Position numbers and translations under genes: made by a program. The notes below the pieces were generated by a model. It was not told the DNA's origin. It saw nothing but the letters and a program-made list of their open reading frames with translations, and did no database searches. Shown here piece by piece: positions 1 to 13,197 of a DNA stretch of 64,000 bases. Numbering within the stretch: position 1 is the stretch's first letter; each line of letters opens with the position of its first letter. Source of the DNA: Paragonimus skrjabini miyazakii (taxonomy: Eukaryota > Platyhelminthes > Trematoda > Plagiorchiida > Troglotrematidae); assembly GCA_014338405.1 (NCBI GenBank), contig JTDE01000135.1:186281-250280 (forward strand). The letters run 5' to 3'.

Positions 1-1582
1 ATCGCAAAGCTACCGATGTGAACTTCGTTCAGATTGTGTGTTCCCAGATGGTTTAAAGCTGAAAGAACGGGTTTTTACAAACGGTAGATTTAAGGATAAG
101 CGTAATGAATTGTCCCATATAAATTGTAACCTTTTCGTCCATTTAGTCAAACAGTCCCCCACCATAGACAGAATACTGTTCACTTTCGATCATAGGTTCC
201 ACAATCCACAGAAACCCTGTTGATATCCCACCCAGAATAGAAGCAGTATGGTTAAGGTTTGCTCTCGATACAGATTACCCACACTGCAATTCTCTTTCTC
301 AACCTGAAGTAGATCTAAGGCCGTCAATTTTACACGGAACGTGATTTGATGACAACACGTCTGAATGTATAGCACCAACCGTTGTGGGTGACGGTCGAAT
401 CTTATAGCTTTTACGTTAACTAGTTCGTTCATTTTTTCGATTAACATAATGATTCAACTAATGACAGAAATAACAGAATATCCTTCCCTGTGTTGGTTGC
501 AGTTGGTTTTCATTCAATTTAATGTGCGCTTCAAAAAATCATTTGACCATTTTTACTACGTGTGAACAATAACTACCGATTGTGGTCGCGTAGTAGCTTA
601 ATAAAACATAATGTTTTTACTGTATGCAGTTACCGTAAATTCTGTTAACAGTTCTGTAACAAACATTTGGCCTAGTTGCTACTTGAAGTGCAGGAATTTG
701 TACTAAAAACACGTTTGTTACAAGTTAAAACACTTGAATCAATTAATTTTGAGATGAATGTCGATTTTGTGAGTGGGCGGGGGAACAGCTGTTCACCTTA
801 TCTTCATTTGATTGCAAGTAAACTGATTGTAAACGGACTGACCACTGTTTGATGTGAGAACTGTGGTTATTTTTTCTGTGATGAAAGTTATCTGGTTTCA
901 ATTGGCATGCTAGTAATACGATTTACTTAAAGTAGTTTCAGCGCAATACGTCAGCTTTAACACTGTTCGTTGGATAACATCTGCTAATACGAAAACTTTC
1001 CAAGTCTCTTGGTAAAGATCAACTTCAATTGTGATTTCCGAACTGTTGCTGCTAACCCCAAGTTGCTATCTTGCCAATGACTTAGAAGTCATCACACCGA
1101 TTCCTGACTGAAATTACATTTTCGTGGTATGTGGTTCGACATCAATTCAAAATTACACCAGTTTATTGTATCCCAAATGCAAATCATTTGGTCAGCATTT
1201 GGGTCGAAATTGAATGCAACCAAGAAGGCAGGCTTCCATGCGGCTTAGTTCTGAACGAATTATGCCTACATATGTGTCTTAACTATACATTGTCACCTGC
1301 ATATTGACTCGGTGACATTAAAAATTTTGCGGATCACATTTCAGAGGCTATAGCAATTCACCTTCTGGAGAATATTTTCCGCACAATTTGTGAACGGTCT
1401 TTCGGATGTAAAAACTAATCAAGCATATATACCATCGACGAGCGTAACTTTATTGCAGTAGCTCTGAGACCTACAGCTGTGATGAAGAACTTGTCTTATT
1501 AAGGCTTATTTTAATTTTTTCATAAATCGAAATATTAACATCATGTTCTCATCAGCTAGAGGAGCATAAATAGACAGCATAA
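1..1582. other. Non-coding stretch, nothing recognised
   Basis: AT-rich sequence in which all frames are broken by stops within about 85 codons. I see no domain motif, no tRNA-like box pair and no long repeat. It is probably intergenic or intronic DNA. Confidence 0.5.
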
Positions 1583-1797
1583 TTGATAAATATATTGAGA
1601 ATAACACAACGTTATGGCCAAATTGTAATACTCCACGTTTCAACCACCTTAGGTGGCCTTCCTCAGGAGTGTTGTAATCGAAATCACACAGTGTGACTTC
1701 GATTACAACACTCCTGAGGAAGGCCACTTGAGGTGGTTGAAACGTACAGTACTACAACTTGATCATAACGCTGTGTTATTCTCAATCTACTTATCAA
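1583..1797. repeat. 215-bp near-perfect palindrome (foldback repeat)
   Basis: Two 107-bp arms (1583-1689 and 1691-1797) are reverse complements of one another around a single base at 1690. There are no indels and only about a dozen substitutions, mostly transitions. Because the arms match, similar short reading frames appear on both strands; these are shadows, not genes. Each arm, read outward from the centre, carries CTGAGGA (1660-1666 on minus, 1714-1720 on plus), then a small stem-loop, then GAAAC (1637-1641 on minus, 1739-1743 on plus). That arrangement resembles a hammerhead ribozyme core. The structure could be a foldback element, a head-to-head pair of short repeats, or a terminal fragment of a Penelope-like element. 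Confidence 0.85.
1605..1680 (-). ncRNA. Possible degenerate hammerhead-like ribozyme motif
   Basis: On the minus strand the left palindrome arm reads CTGAGGA, then a stem II of about 7 bp (GGCCACC with loop TAA and GGTGG, one bulged G), then GAAAC. A 4-bp ACGT/ACGT stem III (1635-1638 with 1609-1612) closes a loop of about 20 nt, followed by T and GTG. This is the order of a type-I hammerhead: CUGANGA, stem II, GAA, stem III, NUH, stem I. Hammerheads are known in Penelope-like elements and in schistosome SINE-like repeats. Against it, stem II has a bulge, stem I pairs poorly, and the second arm has ACGC where the U before the cleavage site should be. This is inference from a hand-drawn fold. 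Confidence 0.22.
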
Positions 1798-3248
1798 TAA
1801 CATGTCAAACACGACGCCCAAAGTATTTGACTTCATTCGTACATAATTTGCTGCGGATATCTTACAGACAACATAATTGTTCTATGTAACTTGTGTAAAA
1901 CGTTTGCGTGCATTCGCCTTAAGGAGGCGACTGTCAGCACAGCTTATTGAAAACTCTAGGTACTTCAAGATTAAGTACACATAATATGAAACTGTTTAAT
2001 TGTAAACGTATTCCTCCTGGTAAGATTTCAATACTGTCAGCAGACCAGTCTCAGTTTTGCATTCAAGTATATAGGAGTATAAATGGCTACCGCTACTAGA
2101 CCTCGACAACCCATCTTGTGCAGTGCACGTTTTAGGATGTACAGAGATCTTGAGCTGGCCAATTCGGCTTCATACGAATCCTTCCTTTGATGAAGTTCGC
2201 AAAGCCGACTACAAAAAATGCCCATAGTCAAACAAGCCATCAGATGAACGGCAGGAAGTTTTGAGCGTTGTACTTTGATGTTATGGCCAACATGCCATAT
2301 TCCTATTCCTTCTTGTAAACCGTTCATAAGGCAATACAATGTTTTTCAACGGTTGCTTGATAAGCATATGGCTATACTGTGATATGAATATTATCCCACC
2401 GGGGTACAGACAACCTGCATTACGTAGAATCTGCGCAATTCTGTCATCATTCTACTTGCTTCAAAATATTTCACGCTACACAGAAGAAATTAGATACAAT
2501 TCATCTTAGTGATCTAGTTTTTGCACTAGTTGACTTGTATACAACTAAAAACAGTTTATTAATTGTGTCCAAATTGATTCGCCTACTTGGGAATAATAAA
2601 TCCTTGCCTCAGCTTTCTGGTGGTTTTACGTTATTATGTTGGGTAGTCTAGTGAATACAACCAATGATCAGCCTCACCAAGGTTTCAAGTTTGTCCTGCA
2701 CATATGTCCTTCAAACTACTGGAGTGTCTTGCAGCTAACCTGTGATATTCGGCTTAACACGTCTATTCAGTGGTAAAGTCCCGCATTCCACCAAGCCAAA
2801 ACATACCAGCCAAGAGCATAAGGGACACTGAAATATCACACATCGAACGAGAAGAACGTGTGTAGCGTGCTTCGCTCGATCTGTGAGTAAGAATGTAACT
2901 TACTCCAATGTTTATGTGTTCCTCATTTCAGTTAACCAACAACCCAGTGTGTAACGTTCATCAACTCAAAATTTTATTTTCACAGTTAAATCTAAACTAT
3001 GGGAGAATTAGCAGGTTATGAATTCTTACATTATAATACTATAGTTATCTGCAATATCTGCTTGTATCACAAGTTCCTGCTGGTATGAATTGTTGGCACT
3101 TGTTAACATAATCAAAATGATTGGATACTAAACAAAGTTATTAAAGATGTTCTCGTGATGCTGATCTTCTTGCTGATGTCGTAGAAATCCTAAATTCTAA
3201 ACGTTCTCAGTTCATTTCAAGTAAATGAAACATGTTTCATTTTAAGTG
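1798..3248. other. Non-coding stretch with one small imperfect hairpin
   Basis: No coding signal is seen. At 2836-2883 an imperfect hairpin of about 50 nt pairs a segment around ATCGAACGAG with one around CTTCGCTCGAT. The rest shows no repeat or motif that I can name. Confidence 0.45.
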
Positions 3249-3374
3249 GAACATCGCCCACACTTGATCGTAGCTTCTGTATTAAGATAAGCCTGTCGGC
3301 TAGCCTCTTCTGAATTAGGCTGTTTCACAGGCTTGTCTGGATGCGGAAGCTACGATCAAGTGTGGGCGATGTTC
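3249..3374. repeat. 126-bp hairpin with 29-bp perfect outer arms
   Basis: The outer arms 3249-3277 and 3346-3374 are perfect 29-bp reverse complements. Pairing continues inward for about 19 more positions with five differences, four of which are T opposite G, so they remain G-U pairs if the plus strand is transcribed. About 30 nt are left as the loop. The size and shape fit a foldback/MITE relic or a long hairpin RNA precursor. No flanking target-site duplication is obvious. No reading frame crosses it. Confidence 0.85.
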
Positions 3375-6300
3375 AGTTTGGAACAATCTAAATGGCGGAA
3401 CTTTTGAAGATTTGTGTTTCACGTGGGTTGGTCAGTTGGGAAAAAGCTGGTCTACAATTTCGATTAAATTTATTAAGAATTTCTTAGGATTGTGAACAAA
3501 AAATAAAACAACTGTGTTTCCTCTCCAAGTTCTTTCAGGTAATTATAGTGAAAACTGAAAGAAAACGTTTTCATTCATCCTCACCGGTGGTTCAATCCTG
3601 ATATAACAACAAATGGGCGAAACAGGCGAAAAATATTCCAGCCGTCTGCCAATTACCGAGGTAGTTAGTTCCATCATAAACAGATCAGTTGCGTCAGTCT
3701 TCTGCGCGCGCAGGACTGACCAGTATTGTCTGAATAACACTATGGTATCCATCACCGAGCCGTTCAGAGTACGTTTCCGTAACAACACCATGAAACTGTT
3801 GACCGGGTCAAGTAGATGGTCGGCAACAGACTAAGCCGTGTTCTTCGAGTTTTGTCGTTGAAGTTATTACATAATTGGGAATAAGTTCAAGCGCACGTTG
3901 GTGCAAGTATCGATCCGTTCTGTTCAGAGAAGTGTCATTACAATCAAAGTTGAACGGGATGAAAACGTGAGAGACAAGTTGATCGGCTGAGCGTTCATCA
4001 ACGCAATGAGAGGCCAGCGCACTAATACCTAACAGGATGCGCTGTTAAACTGCCAGCTAGATGTGTTGCAAACCAACGCCCCTTTGTGACTCAGGCTGTT
4101 GCTCAGGTAGCCATTCCTGAGGTATGCTTGTAGAACTACACTACAGCTCCCCAATTCTGGTGCTTCTCACCTAATGGGGTTGCCCAGATAATCCAGCCAG
4201 GATAAACTGTTAACGTTTGTGGTTCTGTGAAATCAACCTTTCACTAATTCTAGCCCTTAGATCATCTGGGTGGAGCTCAGAAGCTATACACATTTCATGC
4301 ACCCTATGGAAGTACGATAAACTGATAAGTGTACCACTTCGTCTTGAAGTCCACTGATATCTTCTCAATAGATTGATGAAAATGTTGGCTTCAACCCCAC
4401 AGCGCATCAACCGATATGACGGGATAGAACTTAAACTGTTAAGTTTTGGTGGGAGTGAGTTAACCGACCTTGTGTTAATTATGTTTATGACAAGACCCCG
4501 ACAAACTGTTGCCTGCTTTCACCGACAAACCAAGGCAGTCAAATATTAGGCAAACTCGGTTAACGTTACAAGCTGCCACACTGCAACAGAAGGATGGAAC
4601 TTGTCAACAAAGTGAGTAGCTTTGTGGAAAATGAAAAGGTCCTCAAACGGTACACCAATTCGATGATGTAGCCACAGGGATGAGTGGAAGTGAGCCGGAT
4701 AAAAGCTTGAAAAACACAATGACCAGCTCGAATTGGTAACTGCGGAAGCAGACCTTTAATAATTCGCGCACAGTACACAAGGAGACCAAATCATGATTAT
4801 CTTATCAACGTTAGTGTTGCAGTCGTGCATGAGAGTTTGTCAGGACTCGGCCAGCTACCTTTACGAGAAGCATATGAGTATTCATTTGAATAAGTACATA
4901 CCTGGCAAAAACCCAATGTTCTGATAAACCATCGGGTCAAGAACATATGCAGCGATCATCGAAACCACGAGCGAGCGTTGGGTTCCAGACAGCTAGACCA
5001 TTCACGTCTACAAAATCTGTATAAACTGTCAGACGTAACGTGTTTTTCACAGGACTCGGTGCGAGCGCATTGTTGCAGTGAATTCAGGTTAAATCTAAAG
5101 GCTTCATACATTTTCACTGCACTCAGTTTGCTGCTTACTATAGTTTTAGCAAAAATATCGGTAGAATAAATCTTACTATATTTGCATCATCGTTACTGTT
5201 GGTTATATGTGTACGTGAACGTGCCAGCGCAAAGTTTGATTACAAAATGCACGTGTACACCATCGTTTGCCAGGTTTTTTCTAAGATTAAGCTCATGTAT
5301 TCACTGAAAGACGATGATTGAAAACCACTGCTTTGCAGCCTTCGGCCTCGTTTGTGGGATATGTCAAGAATATGTCGGGAATTGCAGATTGAATCACATG
5401 AATAACTTGTAGAGGTAGTTGAAAGTCAATATCAATGTAACCTAGACATGTGATCCAAGTGGTCAGCACAGTGCGAAGTGGTGTTCAGTTATTCTTGTTT
5501 AGGGGTCCGTGTAATGGGGAAATTAGGTGGTTGCTTTAGTGAGTAACTGGAATAATCAGATCGACAGCGTTTTCCTCTGTCATATTTGTAAGCTTTTATT
5601 CACGTCAAGGTGGTCACTTAGACGGTAGATCAAAAGACGCAAATAGACTCGGACCACAGAAAACGTTGGGCGATTGGGGTACTACTCATATTGAAGGTTG
5701 GAAACGACGAACCTTTCTGGTGAACAACCAGTCTCGCTCCATTTGGTGCAAAGGAAGTGTAAAACGAGACTGCAGATTATTTAATTGTTGAACATGCAGT
5801 GTATTTCCCATCCCGGGCAATCCATTTTGAAATGAGCTAATGAAATGCAACCATAGATCACAAATATTTGGGATGCGAGTTGGCAGGTGTCATTGGAAAA
5901 GCAGTCTATCTGGCTCCGATTCCTAACAGTCAGACATGTCCTCAAATTTTGGCACAACTTGTACCGTCAGCACTGCACCATATGCATACACTTACATTCC
6001 AAGTAAATAAAACATCTGTGTGCCGATCACCACGGAACAAACGTATGCCCTTGGTCACTGTAATTAGCAGCTGTCGAACCTACGCTGCAGTTGTTGGACC
6101 ATTGTGGAATGAAGGACGATCAAAGTTGACTATATATTTCGAAGTCAAGGCTAACGGGAGCTTTGATATCAGGGTACAGCAGTCCACCTCAAACAGTGAT
6201 CAGCAAACTGGTATTCAACGAACCTCAAAGGGCGGGTGTAGATTCATGAATAAAGGGTAAAACAACAAGACTGAATCACAGCAGACTGAGAAATTGTCAA

Positions 6301-9300
6301 TCATATATCCGATATAAAACATGACTAAGTATCTTTTGGGCTAAATTAAGAGGAGAAAAGTTTCATAAGTCAAATATTTCAATTATTAGCAACGAATTTT
6401 CCAATTGGTCATTCGGCTACTCTTCTAGTAGTTCATTGAACCGTATTATTAAATATGACTTTGTTTTCCCTTGGGGTATCGCGACAAATCCCTTAGTGAT
6501 ATTCCGACAGTAGTGACAAATGGTCACATCAACAACTCCACAGAATCTATCCAATCTCCCAGCTTGGACAATCGAGTTCCACGTTCTTTCAAAAGAAGTA
6601 AATACCAACAACGCCATCACACATATATGAAGTGAATACCCCATTGTAAGAAACTAATGCTGCACAACAACTTATCCGTCAGTTCTAAAAGTGCGCAACG
6701 ATTTGCAAAGCATGTGGTTCCAGTTCCCACGTTGATCACCAAACCAAACGATAACGCTGTAATTGCGATTACACTGTTAATCTAACTGTCAGAGATTATA
6801 TTTCAAGATGCTTCAATATTTACCTGATGTTACACATATCAGGTGGAGTCCCTGTTCCCTATTGTTTTGACCAAAGAAACCTCAAATGTATTTGCCTGTA
6901 GTTGGAGATGGAACACATAGTGGCCAGAATAAAAAATAAACTTCTCGTTAAGCTACGAACTGTTTGATCTTCAGCGTTACCCTGGGCCGCGCGATCTCAT
7001 GATGCGAAAACCAGTGACCGATCTGATTGGCGTCAAATGGTACTCCAAAGTATGAGAACACTCCCGTCTGGGAAAACCGTCTGTCGCTATCGCCAATTCG
7101 CTTCATTCGTTCAATGTTCTAGTCAAGAATGGAATCTCTGACGTCTAAATGAAAGAAAGTGTCAAACTGAGCAACATCCAGGCTTCAACACAGCCTTCCC
7201 ATTCGGATAGGCCTTTCAATCAGCGCACCCTAAAAGGAAGGACTAGACTCGAGTTTTGCTGTTATCGGATTTCATCAGTAATGCGTATCATCGACCGGAG
7301 CAAAATTTGGGCCCCAGCCGTCGTGCTTGTGAGATCACAATGTTAACAATAACGCCAGTAACCTCACGTCTGGCATGGCCAAAGGATCCCACTTAAACGT
7401 TCAGCTTGCCCGGCCATTTTGAAAGCAGAATAACCAGAGTGGCTCTGGTCAGTGTCATCGATAACCCCGTGATCCGGACCTCTCAGTTAGGTTTAAGTTA
7501 CTGTCTTCATTGAACCAACTAGACCGCGGTCAGTTTTGAGTGATTTTTGAAATAACCTTCATCCCTAAGCTTCTAATAAAAATATTTAAGTTCTTTAGCC
7601 CGCATTTCAGACTCCGAAGATTTCAGTATGATCTACATAACCTGACAGCACTTGCGATTGGATCACATAAATTTGACATGGCCCAATCTAGTATGGTTTC
7701 CAACGGTCTTTGCCAACAATGTTATGTTCCTTGGGCAATTAAGTTTCAAGCTCTTGTTGTTCAAACACTGTTCCACATCAAGCATCAAGACTTGAGACCA
7801 ATAAAGTTTGTGCAGCGTTTGTCCAGGGACAATGATGTCCATTGGGTTTGGCATTGCTTAACAGCTGTTTCCTTTACCACTGGTTTGTGTTGACTGCCCA
7901 CCTTCAAATGCTCATGTGTAAACACTGTACATATCTGATCACTTGATCCGCACAGAAACTGGCTCTGTCTGACCGCTTGCAATGCAACTGAGATGTATGA
8001 ACTATTTCGTCTCGATCTCCGCATACCTATAGCTTGTCGAAACCGAATCAACAAATTCGTGGTCAAAGGCCAGCTGCCGACTGCAACATATGAATACTGA
8101 TTGCCGAGTTGCCTCTGTGGTAAACATAGCTTCGATATTTATTGAGGTGCTGGTTGTGCTTGCTATCGAAGTGTTATTACGAATCGCATCATACACGTGA
8201 AAACGACCGTAGGGTTGAGCGATCAGTGTTAAATTTAGTAATAACGGCAATGAAACCGTTCGACAGGCCAACTGGAGGTTACTATTTATGCGGTGCATTT
8301 CATCCGCAGTTTTTTATGCTAAATCATTCCTTTTCGGAATGCAGTCGTGATTTGGGCCTGTTAAGCTAGTTGTGTTCGACGCCTTTGTTACAGCAACTAT
8401 TGTCAATTTAATTTAAGGATTGACGACTTTGAAGCAGTACTACAAACAGTTCGAAAAATTGCAGACACATAAATTAACTGCTATCAGTCGAAGAACACCT
8501 TTGTTAGAAAGTGATTGACATGATTGCTCACTTTCGTGCTTACAAGCAGCTAGTTCGTTTGCAGTATTACGTTAAAAAAAGAGAAACTTTGGACATTTAT
8601 CTTGCAACGTTGAATCACAAACCTGTGTTTCTGGAATTTACACTTCGGTATGCAGTTTTAAAACTCCCGGTTAACTGAGGTCCAGTATCTCGAGCTACGT
8701 CACGCACGTGTAGTTTTGTGCAAGACAAGCTAAGTCAATCATCGTCACAATCGCCGATTGCAGAAACACATCGTGTTAGATGGAAAACCGACAATTTAAG
8801 GTAGCCTATGAGATGTTCTGTTAATTTCATGAACAATCCCCAGGTAATGAGTATTAGTGAGTCATGAAACCGAAGCGAACGAGTGTTAAAATGACAATTG
8901 CGCTACTTATTCAACTATTTATTCTGACAATTATTTAGCTAAAGCAGAGTTGCATAATTCCGGAACACATGGAGAGTAAAATGGCGACAAAAATGAAACA
9001 CTTCACCGCGATTTCAATTAGTCGCTTTTTAATTGTTGATGATTTAGAATAACATTGAGATTCGCTCTAAAAAAACTGCCATTGCGTTCGCCTTTCATTT
9101 ATTGTTGGTCCTTTATCGTGCGCTTCCGCGTTTATACCTGGCATCCTCAAAACCTCTATAATCACTTCATAGTTCGTCAAAGTTTTAGCGTCAGAACAAT
9201 TCCAACTTTATTTACCAACTTGGAACATTCAATAACTTCGTCCCAGTGCATCGTCCAACCGGTCATTGAAACAATCAGTCATACAGCTCATGTTAATCAC

Positions 9301-12300
9301 AACAGCACAGTTTTTCATTTTGAGCACACTTGCGATGAAAAATGTTTGGGAGTGAATGCATTCAAGGAAGCAAATCAATGTCATCAACAGCAACCTCTTA
9401 TCACGCTTTAGTGGAAGAGACATATACTGAGAAAGAGAAAATTCCTTCAAACATTCATTATTACCCATAACTGACTGAATGTACTTATACATGACATCTT
9501 CTATCAGTCACCATAAGGCTATCATCAAGGCTTCCTGCTTTTATTGGTTAAGAATGACTTATCGATTAAAATGGCTAGGCTTTTGGATCGAATGTGACAA
9601 CAATATGTGGCCATTGGCCAGTGGTGATATTCCACATCTCCGTCAGACGTGCCAACATACACCGCTTAGTTGAAAACATGAAAAAATTTCTGTAAGTACA
9701 TATAATAACAAAGTACACGTAGTATGAACTTGCTTTCCTGTCCTAGTAAAAACTTGTAGGAAAATGTACAAGCGACTTACTCTCTGTTCAGATGGCAACA
9801 ATGAAAACCTGGAATTCAGCATGTCTAGTTTGTGGACTCAGATGCTGCTAAAATACTTTGTTTACATCAAGCTAGGAACTCAATAAACTCCATGGTCAGC
9901 CGACTCATACAAGAAGCAGTGAAACATGAGATGGTCCGTTGGCAGCGAAATAAGAGGCGATAATCTTCCGTCAACAAAGAATAAGATTGAATGCTTCAGT
10001 GGCACAATTTAAAAAAAAGACTTAAAGATGCGTAATGGATTGATTGATCGGAGACGGCTGATTAATAATCATGGTTGCTTTCCGCAACCGGATTTACTGA
10101 AAAAGAAACTGAGCGTGTATCATTATATACTGAAGCTTTTGACAGTCTTCCCTACCAATCTTGAGGGCTAAGCCTGCCGGACATTGAGTGTTTCTACAGG
10201 ACATTTTTTTTATTCAGGCGGCCAAAATTATGTGTACATAAGAAAACTTATCCATTGTCTTGCGCAAATTTAGCAGTTAAGCCAAACGTAAACCTTCGTC
10301 AGTTGTTTGTTAAACAAATGTAGGTAAACACACCACTGCATGGAAATTGGTGCTAAAACAATTCGCCGACGAAGTTTGAGTTGTAATTCTACAATCATGC
10401 CTCTAACCTTCAAGAGCAGTATTCGCAAGTCACTTACAAAAGTCCTCAAGAAAACTGGAAAATGTATTCTAATCCAGAGCCTTCTAATCTGTTTTCAAAC
10501 TAGACGTTCGCTTAATTATGAGGGAGAATAAATTTGAATCATCACAATTATTCTGACTTTTTTCAATGTCGACAAATTATAAATGAACCAACTTATGTAC
10601 ATTTTTATTTGCATGTGCGTATAAAAAAATAAAATGAGATACAAAAATCTATTGCCTATGTGGTTATGTACTACCGAAAGCAACTGAATTGTAAAATTTC
10701 AGTAGTTTTGAATTTTTGCTATTTACTTATTTGTAGTTTGAATATGCTGTATTTCATAATATCGTATGCAAAGTTTAACCAAGCATGCAATTCATGATTA
10801 GAGAATAGTGTTTCCTGTGCAACTGAAATGAGTTAAGTTCCATTCTGGTTTTTGATCTAACTTGACACCGGTTGTCAGCTGTTCCCCTTTGGGCGTGAGC
10901 TAGTTTTTTACCTGTCACATGACGGAACGTATCTTCGTCTGTTCCCGTCTAGACGTAAGTACAGAGATTGGTATTCTGCTTCAGAAAGTCAAATCAATTA
11001 GTGATGAAGTATAGCCCTTGTAAACTGCACGTGACATTTTTCATACTGGTTTGAACTTCAAAATTGACTCACTTTAAAATAATAAACTCTCATTAGCATT
11101 ACAAATTCTTATCTGTGTCGTCGTTCACCTGTCAGTCCTGAAATCCCTATGGTGATTGACTCATAACACCAGATTATTTAGTCACCGTTTATAGAGTTTG
11201 ATACTATAGTTGTCTAGTTTTTTGCAAGGTGAATGCAACATTTGCCTTCTTAAAACTACTGGTTAGTCAGAACTGTTTGTCTTTGTTCGATGCATGATAC
11301 GGGATTAATTGCATCCATTAAAGTCTTGAAGTGTGTAGAATAAAAACAAATCAAAGTGGTCTTCAATACAGTTTGAAACTAGCTTTAGCTAGATAGTGGT
11401 GGATCATGTGATATCAGCCAAAGAAATTTAATTTTTCCAGTGGCTGTCTGATGGGTAACGTTTTGCTGAACCACATGTGAAATTTAATTTTTTGAACTAA
11501 TTGAAGGAGATGGATTTTCCTGAGCAGTAGGTGGCAACTAACTGGATGCAGAAGTATAGTTTCATAAAATGCAAACTATGACAGAAGCTCAAGATTAAAC
11601 ATTCTGGCAAGCTCGCGGCTAACGGCGAATAATCCTGTCCTTCCTGTCCTCGAGTGACTCAAGTTTATACGACCGTACTGTGAATAGTACGTTTCTTATT
11701 GAACAGACTATAAAATCCCGGGGGGGGGGGGGGGGGAATGTTTCGGGTATTTAATTATGTCCACCCAAATTTCGTAACAACCTCTCGCGTAAACAATAAG
11801 ACACTTTGGCTTTCCTTGTTCTTCTGATCAAGTGTCTTTCAGATAGGTTTATAGGAAGTACAGAGCACCGACTGTTAACATGCACGATAAGGTAAACGAG
11901 CACAATGAGATATTCATCTGTAATAAACTCAAGGCCATAAATTCGTTCACTGCCATATACACCCCGGAGAGTGTGCTATGATAACAAAATCTGAGTATAG
12001 CAAGCTTTCAACACGAAAACTTTGGTAGTACCATTTTATCGGAGGTGCTCAACAAAAAATGCAGTAAACTGACATGGACAAAAATACCGCCTGTGAAAGT
12101 ACCCAAGAAAACGGGTTATACTAGGCATCCACTTGAGGGCATGTAAATGATTATGTTACGCTGAAGCTCACCTATAATGCAGCTAGACTAATTTAACCCT
12201 AACAGATCAACCGAACATCTCACACATACCTCTTGAAACTCAAGTGGCTCTTTTTGTTTACAGCTGTTTGAAAAAATTACTGAACCATCCCCTTTCGAAT

Positions 12301-13197
12301 TATACTGCGTCGTTGCTTTCTGACTTCTGTTGTAGCCACTACGTTTAATTTTAGTGACAGACCACCAGTCTGCAACTAGTACTACTGATGCGTTGAAACC
12401 CGCGCCTTACAGCGCCAAAGAACATAGAAGACAAGTTTCGGTACGCGTCTTATTTATTTGAGTGATCGCAATTCATACGACTTTACATCGACACTACTGG
12501 CGAAAAGCAATAGACATGAGGCAGCAAGCTGTCAAAATTCTGGCTATGAAGAAGTTAAAACGTTCGGTTAGTAAAAGACCATCAAGCTGACGACCAGTCG
12601 TTCAGCCTCTGTTCACTGTTAGCAATTTTACCATTCTTTTTACCTTTTGCTGCTCAAGGTTCTTTTCCATCTACAGTGCATAATGTCATTAGTTGACGGT
12701 TACTGCAATCTCAGAACAGCCGTGAAATTTCACCGTCCTAGGCGTTAGTGTAACGTAGTAAAAGGTAGCAACCCATCGGTTGCCGGCTGAAAATAGAAGC
12801 GGTCACTAGTACTTTGATAAATACGGTCGAGATCGTCTTACTGGATAGATCCCACGTAACCAAAACTGCCTATATCTGGAAAAGTTATAAGAGCTGACCG
12901 CGTTTAGTGGTATAACTGATGTTTGACTGAGTTTTATCTGAAACTAAGATAAATAGTAGTATAGAGCAGCAAATGCTGCAAGGAAGCTTCTGTTACCCTC
13001 TGTTTTAACTGCATGGTTGCTTTGCAGGAAATAGGTACCATGGTGTTTGTTGTGAGTTTAGACACTGCTCACTTTTATCATCATAACCGACAATTCTTCT
13101 TCCCTTCGGGGTTGTAAGTCAGGTAACTAACATTTTCAACAGTTATGGTATAGATTAAAACAGTTAGACCACGCAGAGTGGTGACTGCGGGTAGTTT
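3375..13197. other. Long non-coding stretch, nothing firm recognised
   Basis: Nearly 10 kb without a supported gene. The longest open frame (5868-6260, +, 130 codons) has no recognisable domain and no splice-site support. A minus-strand frame near 7785-8066 has a faint GIY-YIG-like look that I could not substantiate. The 17-base G run at 11720-11736 is annotated separately. The rest appears to be unique or very old repeat sequence. Confidence 0.45.
11720..11736 (+). repeat. Homopolymer run of 17 G
   Basis: An uninterrupted run of 17 G bases in otherwise AT-rich sequence, directly after a TAAAATCCC context. It may form G-quadruplex structures, and its exact length is unreliable in most sequencing chemistries. 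Confidence 0.95.

Noticed and set aside
1506..1889. Two opposite-strand frames with nearly the same protein sequence
   Set aside because: The similarity comes entirely from the palindrome at 1583-1797 and is not evidence of a gene family.
5868..6260. 130-codon plus-strand frame
   Set aside because: No recognisable domain and no splice-site or codon-bias support.
7785..8066. Minus-strand frame with a faint GIY-YIG/Penelope-tail look (THEHLKV, TAVKQC, SLSLDK)
   Set aside because: No YIG-R core precedes it and the spacing is only roughly right. Much weaker than the five Penelope-like pieces accepted.
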